DNA from: Miltoncostaeaceae bacterium
Lineage (GTDB): Bacteria > Actinomycetota > Thermoleophilia > Miltoncostaeales > Miltoncostaeaceae
Assembly: GCA_030598075.1 (NCBI GenBank)
Contig: JAUVQP010000010.1
Span: forward strand, 1-17,203
Length of the DNA: 17,203 bases
Reading direction: 5' to 3'
Both the position numbers and the translations under genes were made by a program. Under the pieces are notes generated by a model. It did no database searches, was not told the DNA's origin, and was given only the letters and a program-made list of their open reading frames with translations. The first letter of the stretch is position 1, and each line of letters begins with the position of its first letter. Shown piece by piece: positions 1 to 6,098 of the stretch.

Positions 1-630
1 GCTGTCGCGGGGCTGGCCGGCGCCGCCCTCGGGCTCGGGCTGTCGAGCGGCGGGGCGGCGACGGGGCCCGTCGCGGACGGCCGCCAGGTGTTCGAGCGTT
101 CGTGCCAACTGTGCCATCTCGCGGGCGGGACCCGGGCCGGGGGGGTGGGTCCGCGTCTTTCTGGACGCGGTCTGTCCGCCACGCGGATTCGCGGTCAGGT
201 CGTGAACGGGGGCGGGGGGATGCCCGCCGGGTTGGCCGCCGGCGACGACCTGGATGACGTCGTTGCGTATGTCGTCTCCATCCAGCGTGCGAGCGCGCGC
301 CGCCTCACCCCGACCCGGTCGCTGCGCCGCGCGCTTCGCCGCGCCTTCCTGCGGGGGCTCCCCCGATCGGCGCGCGCCGGCGTGCGCGGCCCGCTGGTCG
401 GGAATCCGCGACGGCCCTCTTCCCGCGTGCAGTGGGCGCGCCTCGGGTCCGTCGAGTGGGCCATCGCGACCTTTTCGCGCCGCGGCCGGGGCACGCGAGG
501 CCAGCCCGAGATCTTCCGGCGGCGGGTGCGCGGACGGTGGGTGGACCTGGGACCGTCAAACGGGTGCCTGAAGCGCGTTCCGACCCGCGTGCGCGCCCTC
601 TGGCGCGTCAGCCGCGGGAAGTGCTCGTAG
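1..630 (+). CDS. c-type cytochrome with extra C-terminal domain (5' end outside window)
   Basis: The frame is open from the first base and stops at TAG 628-630, so the N-terminus is missing. The first visible residues are hydrophobic and Ala/Gly/Leu-rich, consistent with the end of a membrane anchor or signal peptide. The heme-attachment motif CQLCH follows at about visible residues 35-39, and a GMPAG segment near residue 76 supplies the likely Met axial ligand. The cytochrome fold should end at AYVVSIQ (residue 95, base 285), exactly where the paralogue at the right edge of the window stops. Here translation continues for 114 residues rich in Arg, with a Trp/Gly-rich core (VEWAIATFS, QPEIFRRR, WVDLG, CLKRVP). 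Codon third positions stay G/C-rich through the extension, so it looks coding. It probably acts as an extracytoplasmic electron carrier; the tail is of unknown function. Its 3' end overlaps the opposing radical SAM gene by 23 bases. Confidence 0.8.
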   Translation, partial: AVAGLAGAALGLGLSSGGAATGPVADGRQVFERSCQLCHLAGGTRAGGVGPRLSGRGLSATRIRGQVVNGGGGMPAGLAAGDDLDDVVAYVVSIQRASARRLTPTRSLRRALRRAFLRGLPRSARAGVRGPLVGNPRRPSSRVQWARLGSVEWAIATFSRRGRGTRGQPEIFRRRVRGRWVDLGPSNGCLKRVPTRVRALWRVSRGKCS

Positions 631-2032
631 GCGGGTCTTCGCGCAGGGGGAGCAGGCGCGCCAGGCGGCGGTTCTCGACCGGGTCGAACACAGCGTGCTG
701 GGCGCAGGCCGGCACGAGGCGGCCGGTGTCGGGATGGGCCATGTGGTAGCTGCACGCCATGAGCCGCTCCTGGGTCTCGCGCACGCGCGGATCGGCGCTG
801 AGCGCGCCGCGCTGCAGCTGTTCCCACGCCGGACCGACATCCGAGGCATCCATGAAGCGGTGCATCACGAAGGTGACCGGGCGACAGCGGTGGCGCGCGA
901 GCGCGCGAACACCGCTTCGCCTGGCGAAGCGGACGATCCACCCCGCCGCGATGATCAGAGTGCCGGGCCTCCGCGCCACGGCGCGAGCGATCCGCACGGC
1001 GGCCAGGGACGGGCGCACCTCCCAGTTCAAGCCCCCGAAAGCGCGGAAGACGACGTCGCGCGCACGAAGATCGCGGGGGTCGCGATCGTCGAGGATCGGA
1101 ACCCAGCGATCGCCGACGTACGCGCCCTGTGCGCTCCGGTTGCAGCGCGCATCGCCCACCTGCACCGCCCGGTGGGGCAGTCGGGCCCCGACCCCCCGCT
1201 CGATGGCTGCCCAGACGTCGTCGGCGTCGAGGCGACGGTAGTCCTCCCTCCAGCGTCGTGCGTTGCCCTGAAACGCGGCGGGTTGAAAGCTCATCAGGCG
1301 CCAGCCCTGCCGCCCCGCCGCGCGGACCACCGCGGGCACCTGGTCCAGGTTGGCCGGCGTCACGGTCATGTTGTGCGCGAGGTATGACGAGACCCCGTGC
1401 TCGCTCCGCAGTCGCGAAAAGTGGGCGACGAAGCGGGCGCGATGGCCGTGCAGATCCGCCTCGCCCCGCGGGCGCTCGATCCCGGAGCGGCCGAGCATCA
1501 GGCTGTCGAAGTGGACGGCGAAGATCAGCCGCCGGAAGCGCCGCGACCCATCGGCGCGCACTGCGAGCCGCCGCAGATAGCCGTAGTCGATGTCGCCGTG
1601 GGTCATGCTCATCGGCTTCCTGCGGGCGCGAAGCATCGCCTCGAGGGCGTCGCCGTGGTGCTCGGGGCCGAGGAGGGTGACCTCGCCGCCGATCAGCTGA
1701 GCGTTCTGCCACGGGCCCCGACGCCGCCCGAGCTCGCGCATCTGCCGCTCGACCTCGCGGCGGGTGTGGGCGCCGTCCGTGCGCACTCGGTTGGCCTCTG
1801 CCCCGAGATAGCAGGGCGTGCAGGCCAGGTTGCAGCGGGGGAAGACCCCCTGGGTGCCCTCACAGCCCATCGTGCGTCGCCCGATCGACTGCGATGCCCC
1901 GCGCACGTGCGGAGGAAGGCCGGCCCATCGCTCCGCGAGATGGCCTCTGAGCTCGACCGGCTCGGGGCGGGTGATGTCGTCGATGGCGCGAAGGCGCCGA
2001 GCCGCCGCTCGCGTCCGATCGAGCAGGGCCAT
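608..2032 (-). CDS. radical SAM protein of unknown function
   Basis: 474 residues from ATG 2032. The 4Fe-4S motif CxxxCxxC is present as CNLACTPC (C67, C71, C74), followed by Tyr, and the SAM-binding GGE motif is at residues 115-117. Further cysteines lie at C57, in the middle (ARCNRS) and near the C-terminus (MACSYHMAHP and VPACAQHAV), which might bind an auxiliary cluster; this is a guess. The start is fixed by overlap with the upstream acyl-CoA dehydrogenase: the junction reads TGATG, sharing one base, so the two are co-translated and probably one operon. The substrate cannot be read from the sequence. It does not look like a peptide-maturation SPASM enzyme next to a precursor peptide, since I see no small precursor gene beside it. 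The radical SAM assignment is firm; the role is not known. Confidence 0.9.
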   Translation of the reverse strand: MALLDRTRAAARRLRAIDDITRPEPVELRGHLAERWAGLPPHVRGASQSIGRRTMGCEGTQGVFPRCNLACTPCYLGAEANRVRTDGAHTRREVERQMRELGRRRGPWQNAQLIGGEVTLLGPEHHGDALEAMLRARRKPMSMTHGDIDYGYLRRLAVRADGSRRFRRLIFAVHFDSLMLGRSGIERPRGEADLHGHRARFVAHFSRLRSEHGVSSYLAHNMTVTPANLDQVPAVVRAAGRQGWRLMSFQPAAFQGNARRWREDYRRLDADDVWAAIERGVGARLPHRAVQVGDARCNRSAQGAYVGDRWVPILDDRDPRDLRARDVVFRAFGGLNWEVRPSLAAVRIARAVARRPGTLIIAAGWIVRFARRSGVRALARHRCRPVTFVMHRFMDASDVGPAWEQLQRGALSADPRVRETQERLMACSYHMAHPDTGRLVPACAQHAVFDPVENRRLARLLPLREDPPTSTSRG

Positions 2033-3180
2033 CAGCCGCGCGCGGCGTCGCCGAGAAGGTCCCGGGCGATCACCAGCCGCTGGATCTCGCTCGTGCCCTC
2101 GTAGATCTCCGTGATCTTGGCGTCTCGGTAGAAGCGCTCCGCGGGGAACTCGGACGAGTACCCGAAACCGCCCAGCGTCTGAACGCATGCGTCTGCGGCA
2201 TCGACGGCGAGGCGGCTGGCCAGCAACTTGGCCTTCGCGCCGTTGGGTCCGTGGGGCCGGCCCCGGTCGGCCAGCGCGGCGGCGCGGTAGGTCAGCAGCC
2301 GGGCGCCGTCGAGGCGTGCGGCGATCTCGGCGAGCGGGAACTGGATCCCCTGAAAGCGGGCGATCGGGCCGCCGAACGCCGACCGTTCCCTTGCGTAGTC
2401 CGCCGCCAGGGCGAGCGCCGCCGCGGCGAGCCCGCACGCCTGTGCCGCCACGACGATGCGGCCGGCGTCGAGGGTGCGCATGGCGATCTGAAAGCCGTCG
2501 CCCTCCCGGCCGAGCAACCTATCGGCCTCGACGGCGTGCCCGGCGAAGCTCAGCTCGACGGTGGATGAGGTGTGAAGCCCCATCTTGGGGATCTCCCGCC
2601 CCACGCCGAAGCCGTCGCCCGGCTCCGTGACGAACGCGCTGAGGCCGTGCGGTCCGCGGTCGCCCGTGCGGGCGAAGACCACGAAGAGGTCGGCGAAGCC
2701 CCCATTGGTGATCCAGAGCTTGGCGCCGTCGAGCCGATAGCCGCCGTCCGCGGCCGCAGCGGTCGTACGCATCGCGCCGGGGTCCGATCCCGCATCCGAC
2801 TCGGAGAGCGCGTAGGCGCCCAGCCGCTCGCCGCTCGCCAGACCCGGCAGCCAGCGCTCCCTCTGGCGCGCGCCCCCGCTGTCCCTGATCGGCGAGATGG
2901 CCAGGCCACCGTGGGCGGCGACAGCCGCGGAGACGCCGACGTCGACGCGGGCGATCTCCTCGACCACGAGCGCCAAGGACGTCACGCCGAGACCGGCGCC
3001 GCCGTGCTCCTCGGGCACCCCGAGTCCGAGCAGGCCGAGCCCGCCGAGCCGCCGCAGGACGTCGACCGGAACGTGGGTGTTCCGGTTCCAGTCGGCCGCG
3101 TGCGGGGCGATCTCGCTCGCGGCGAACTCGCGGGCAAGGCTCTGGACGTCGCGTTCGGTCTCGGTGAGCTCAGGAACCAT
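2032..3180 (-). CDS. acyl-CoA dehydrogenase
   Basis: 382 residues, the normal length for the soluble FAD-dependent acyl-CoA dehydrogenase family, which oxidises acyl-CoA thioesters to 2,3-enoyl-CoA and passes electrons to ETF. Visible signatures are the alpha-helical N-domain with PEEHGGAGLG (56-65), the FAD/substrate segment YALSESDAGSDP (123-134), LWITNGG (155-161), and the C-terminal QTLGGFGYSSEFPAERFYRDAKI region. The catalytic base is the Glu in YEGTSEIQ (E361). ATG 3180 gives the usual MxPELTETER-like N-terminus. The gene is first in a two-gene unit with the radical SAM gene, and divergent from the hydrolase gene at 3241. Chain-length or branched-chain specificity cannot be told. A short hairpin lies directly before the start codon. 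Confidence 0.95.
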   Translation of the reverse strand: MVPELTETERDVQSLAREFAASEIAPHAADWNRNTHVPVDVLRRLGGLGLLGLGVPEEHGGAGLGVTSLALVVEEIARVDVGVSAAVAAHGGLAISPIRDSGGARQRERWLPGLASGERLGAYALSESDAGSDPGAMRTTAAAADGGYRLDGAKLWITNGGFADLFVVFARTGDRGPHGLSAFVTEPGDGFGVGREIPKMGLHTSSTVELSFAGHAVEADRLLGREGDGFQIAMRTLDAGRIVVAAQACGLAAAALALAADYARERSAFGGPIARFQGIQFPLAEIAARLDGARLLTYRAAALADRGRPHGPNGAKAKLLASRLAVDAADACVQTLGGFGYSSEFPAERFYRDAKITEIYEGTSEIQRLVIARDLLGDAARG

Positions 3181-3240
3181 CGGGCACCGCCCGTATCCTT
3201 CGCGCGGCGGGCCGGGGAGTCAAGCCGAGAGGTGGTTCTG
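3181..3240. promoter_or_regulatory. divergent promoter region, acyl-CoA dehydrogenase / hydrolase
   Basis: This 60-bp gap must hold the start signals for both divergent genes. On the minus strand a TTGACT hexamer (3223-3218) could be a -35 box, but no good -10 box sits at ideal spacing. Right before the dehydrogenase ATG is the small inverted repeat CGGGC-ACC-GCCCG (3181-3193). For the plus-strand hydrolase, AGAGGTGG (3227-3234) is a good ribosome binding site 6 bases before TTG 3241, and TATCCT (3194-3199) could be a -10 box. Confidence 0.4.
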
Positions 3241-4110
3241 TTGATCGACGGCTTCGAGAACGACACGCTCACGGTCGACGGCGTCGAGATCGCCTTCAGC
3301 GTCGGGGGCGAGGGGCCGCCCGTGCTTCTGCTGCACGGCTATCCGCAGACCCGCGCCATGTGGCGGCGGGTGGCGCCGGTCCTGGCCGAGCGATGTCGCG
3401 TCGTCGCGGCCGACCTCCGCGGCTACGGCGATTCCGACAAGCCCCCGGGCGGTCCGGACCACTCGGGCTACTCGAAACGTGCGATGGCGAAGGATCAGGT
3501 CGGCCTCATGGAGAGCCTCGGGCACCCGGCGTTCGCCGTCGCGGGGCACGACCGCGGCGGTCGGGTCGCCCACCGCATGGCGCGCGATCATCCCGGGCGC
3601 GTCACTCGGGTCGCCGTGCTCGACATCGTTCCCACCGCCACCCTGTTCGCCACGGCTCGTACGCCGTTCGCGACGGCGTACTACCACTGGTTCTTCCTCA
3701 TTCAGCCCGACGAGCTTCCGGAACGTCTCATCGGCGCGGACCCGGAGTGGTTCGTGCGCTACACGCTGCGGCGCTGGGCCGGGGATCCGGGCGCGCTGCG
3801 CGAGGAGGATGTGCGGGAGTACGTGCGCTGCTTTCGGGACCCGGACGCGATCCGGGCGAGCTGCGAGGACTATCGTGCCGCGGCGTCGATCGACCTCGAT
3901 CACGATCGCGAGGACGACAGCCCCATGACGCAACCCCTGCTCGTGCTCTGGGGCGTGCGCGGCGCGATGGAGCGACTCTTCGACGTCGGCGCGAGCTGGC
4001 GGCCGCTCGCGGCGAGCGTCAAGGAACAGGCCATCGACTGCGGCCACTTCCTCGCCGAGGAGCGTCCGGCCGAGACGGCGGCAGCGCTCAGCGCCTTCTT
4101 CTCGGCCTAG
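3241..4110 (+). CDS. alpha/beta hydrolase, haloacetate (fluoroacetate) dehalogenase-like
   Basis: 289 residues from TTG 3241, chosen because AGAGGTGG precedes it by 6 bases. The fold signatures are LLLHGYPQT (29-37, oxyanion region) and the nucleophile elbow AGHDRGGR (101-108). The set known from fluoroacetate dehalogenases is all visible: nucleophile Asp104, carboxylate-binding Arg105 and Arg108, acid Asp128 in VLDIVPT, the halide-binding pair His149-Trp150 in YYHWFF, Tyr211 and catalytic His269 in DCGHF. Such enzymes hydrolyse fluoro- or chloroacetate to glycolate by an Asp ester intermediate. An Asp nucleophile argues against an ordinary esterase; an epoxide hydrolase is the main alternative, but the His-Trp pair favours the dehalogenase group. 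No transporter or glycolate gene lies beside it. Its stop codon shares CTAG (4107-4110) with the stop of the opposing VanW gene. Confidence 0.85.
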   Translation: MIDGFENDTLTVDGVEIAFSVGGEGPPVLLLHGYPQTRAMWRRVAPVLAERCRVVAADLRGYGDSDKPPGGPDHSGYSKRAMAKDQVGLMESLGHPAFAVAGHDRGGRVAHRMARDHPGRVTRVAVLDIVPTATLFATARTPFATAYYHWFFLIQPDELPERLIGADPEWFVRYTLRRWAGDPGALREEDVREYVRCFRDPDAIRASCEDYRAAASIDLDHDREDDSPMTQPLLVLWGVRGAMERLFDVGASWRPLAASVKEQAIDCGHFLAEERPAETAAALSAFFSA

Positions 4111-5945
4111 TCGAGCGGGTCGGTGTCGGGGGAGGTTGCCCCGTCCGTCGGCGTCTCCGGGTCGTCCTCTGGGGCGGTCGACCCGGGCCCCTCGCCCTCG
4201 GCCGGCTCGTCTTCCTCGTCGTCCGGCAGAGGCGGCCCCTCCTCGATGTACGCGTCCTGCGCCACGTAGCGCCACGTGTACGTCTCGTCGCGCTTGACCT
4301 CGTCCCCTCGGTAGACGCGGCGCGTGTAGCCGACGGTGAAGCCGCCGCCGCCCGCGCCCTGGAGCACCTCGCGGGCTCCGGGCTCCAGATCGGGATTGAT
4401 CGTCACCCTCTCCTTGGGCTCCGTGAAGTCCCGGCGCTCCCCGGTGCTCGTCTCGACCCGGCGGCCGAGCGGTGCGGAGTACATGCTGATGGTCACCTGG
4501 CCGCTTCCCGCGCCGGCCGCGATCAGCACCGCCGCCGGCCAGTCGTTGCGCACCACGAGCTCCGGGCCTCCCCAGCTCACGGTCGCTTCTCGGCCCGCCG
4601 GGTAGCGCGAGATGTAGAACGAGTGGGGGGTGTGGGCCACGATCTCGAGCCCCGCGAAGAACGCGGCGTTGTAGAACGTCGTCGCGAGCTGGCTGACCCC
4701 TCCGCCGACGGCGTCCTCCAGTCGTCCGCCGGCGATCTGCGGTGCCGCCACGAAGCCCCTGTCCACGGTGCGCTGGCCCAGCGCCTGGTTCAGGGAGAAC
4801 GTGGCGCCGGCCGGAATGATCATGCCGTCCAGCAGTTCTGCGGCGCGCTGGATGTTGCTGACGCGGGGAGGGCAGCACGCGTAGGGCGTCGAGAAGGTCG
4901 ACACGCGGCGCGTGATCCGCAGTCGCCGCGCATCCTGGGTGGTGAAGTCCGGCACGGTGACCGTGAAGCGGGCCGGGACGGCCGCGGCGTTCGGCCGACG
5001 CACCATGGAGAGCGCGATCTGCTCCCCGTTGAGGCTTCGGCCGCGCCGGGAAGGGATGAGCTTGACGGAGTCGCCCGCGGGCCGAAGCTCCGCGTTCCGC
5101 GATTCTCGGATGCGCAGGGCGAAGGCGGGGGCGAGAGCCCGCTCGATCCTCTGCGGATTGAGCCTGACCAGCAGGCGCCGCCTCGTGGGTACGAACCGCA
5201 TGGCCGCGCGCTTCGTCGCCACGTCGACGGACACGCCCCTCCCGTCCAGCTCGACGCGCGTCGGACCGCTCAGGACGGCTTCGGCCTGGCGCTTGGCCCG
5301 CTGCGCCTCCTCGGTGGTGACCGAGGGCCTGATCGGGCCGAGGGGAATGGATGCCGAGGGAGGGAGCGTCGCCAGGCGCTCGTCCACCACGCGCGGGTCC
5401 AGGCCGTGCCCGGCACGGTCCGGCTTCACGCGCAGCGTCCCGTCGACGAAGGCGAGCGACGCGTCGGCCGCCGGCGTGTTGACGCCCCTCACGGCCGCCC
5501 GCACGAGCCTGTCCACCCGGTTCTCGTCCAGCATGAAGCGAAGCTCCACGCGGCGCGTGCTCACGAGCCCCACGCCGGCGAGAACGCGCCCCCCGAAGCT
5601 TCGGGGGGCGAGCGCATCGTCCACCGCGGCGCGCGCCTGGACGCGCGCTCCGAGGCTGGCGCCTGTTGCCTCGAGACGGAGATCGGGGGCGTCCGGACTC
5701 GTGACGACGAGCTTCCGCCGGCGCAACTCGCGCGCACGAAACCGCACCGCCCGCTCGGCCTCATCGGCGGTGAGGCCACTGACGTCGACGTCGCCGATCA
5801 CCACGCTGCCGGGCACCCGCTCTCCTCCGTTCTCCGCACGGAGGGTCCCCACGACGAGAAGCCCGACGAGGGAGAGGGCGACGAGGAGGCCCGCGACGAG
5901 GCCACGCTTCCGACTGCCCGGCCGTGGCGCGCGGGATTCCGGCAC
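4107..5945 (-). CDS. VanW-family membrane-anchored cell-envelope protein
   Basis: 612 residues from GTG 5945; an in-frame TGA lies just upstream, so no longer form is possible. The N-terminus is basic (RAPRPGSRKR) followed by one membrane segment at about 15-34, so the rest is outside the cell. Residues about 45-340 look like two repeats of the peptidoglycan-binding domain often found before VanW (GDVDVSGLTADEAERAV is typical of its start). The VanW domain runs about 350-490 with FSTPYACCPPRVSNIQ, PAGATFSLNQALGQRT, VGGGVSQLATTFYNAAFFAGLEI and HSFYISRYPAGREATV. A G5-like segment follows (about 500-565), then an acidic Asp/Glu/Pro/Thr tail. VanW proteins occur in vancomycin-resistance clusters and widely elsewhere; their biochemical role is not established. 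A resistance role is not implied here, as no vanHAX genes are near. Confidence 0.9.
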   Translation of the reverse strand: MPESRAPRPGSRKRGLVAGLLVALSLVGLLVVGTLRAENGGERVPGSVVIGDVDVSGLTADEAERAVRFRARELRRRKLVVTSPDAPDLRLEATGASLGARVQARAAVDDALAPRSFGGRVLAGVGLVSTRRVELRFMLDENRVDRLVRAAVRGVNTPAADASLAFVDGTLRVKPDRAGHGLDPRVVDERLATLPPSASIPLGPIRPSVTTEEAQRAKRQAEAVLSGPTRVELDGRGVSVDVATKRAAMRFVPTRRRLLVRLNPQRIERALAPAFALRIRESRNAELRPAGDSVKLIPSRRGRSLNGEQIALSMVRRPNAAAVPARFTVTVPDFTTQDARRLRITRRVSTFSTPYACCPPRVSNIQRAAELLDGMIIPAGATFSLNQALGQRTVDRGFVAAPQIAGGRLEDAVGGGVSQLATTFYNAAFFAGLEIVAHTPHSFYISRYPAGREATVSWGGPELVVRNDWPAAVLIAAGAGSGQVTISMYSAPLGRRVETSTGERRDFTEPKERVTINPDLEPGAREVLQGAGGGGFTVGYTRRVYRGDEVKRDETYTWRYVAQDAYIEEGPPLPDDEEDEPAEGEGPGSTAPEDDPETPTDGATSPDTDPLD

Positions 5946-5959
5946 GACCGAGAATCATA
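5946..5959 (-). promoter_or_regulatory. -10 box and start region of the VanW gene
   Basis: On the minus strand TATGAT (5959-5954) matches the -10 consensus and is followed by TCTCGGTC and then the GTG start at 5945. A transcript would begin within a few bases of the start codon, so the mRNA would be leaderless or nearly so; no Shine-Dalgarno sequence is visible. No convincing -35 box is seen. Confidence 0.5.
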
Positions 5960-6038
5960 TGCCCGGCCCCCCCGCGCCGCCCCATCGGCATGTTCGGGCA
6001 TCTCGCGCGCCGGCTGCCGCCGGTGATATTTCCCACGT

Positions 6039-6054
6039 TGTGAGTTCCCTCACG
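6039..6054. promoter_or_regulatory. CRP-like operator upstream of egtB
   Basis: TGTGA (6039-6043), six bases, TCACG (6050-6054): nine of ten bases agree with the CRP half-sites TGTGA-N6-TCACA. The centre is 6046.5. With a weak -10 box CATGCT (6076-6081) and a start near 6088, the site would be centred near -41.5, the class II activator position. A Crp/Fnr-type gene lies at 8432-9106. The binding protein is inferred, not shown. Confidence 0.5.
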
Positions 6055-6071
6055 TCCCGGGAGGGAACTCA
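6041..6071. repeat. 11-bp perfect inverted repeat between vanW and egtB
   Basis: The arm TGAGTTCCCTC (6041-6051) is exactly complementary to GAGGGAACTCA (6061-6071), with a 9-base spacer. It lies between two divergent genes, so it is not a terminator for either; an operator or a 5'-leader structure is more likely. It overlaps the CRP-like site, and the GTGAG/CTCAC pairing of that site excludes the longer stem. Confidence 0.65.
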
Positions 6072-6098
6072 TCGTCATGCTGTGATGCCGTGGGAGCG

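Noticed and set aside
195..1712. Long minus-strand open frame across the cytochrome tail and radical SAM gene
   Set aside because: Its product is Arg/Pro/Ala-rich without any domain, and it lies in the shifted frame of the radical SAM gene; typical of high-GC DNA.
4107..5945. Glycopeptide resistance locus, because of VanW
   Set aside because: VanW-family proteins are widespread without resistance genes, and no vanS/R/H/A/X/Y-like genes are near.
3360..6026. 888-codon plus-strand frame across the hydrolase and VanW genes
   Set aside because: It is a shifted frame of the hydrolase continuing antisense through VanW; both real genes have clear family motifs and this one has none.
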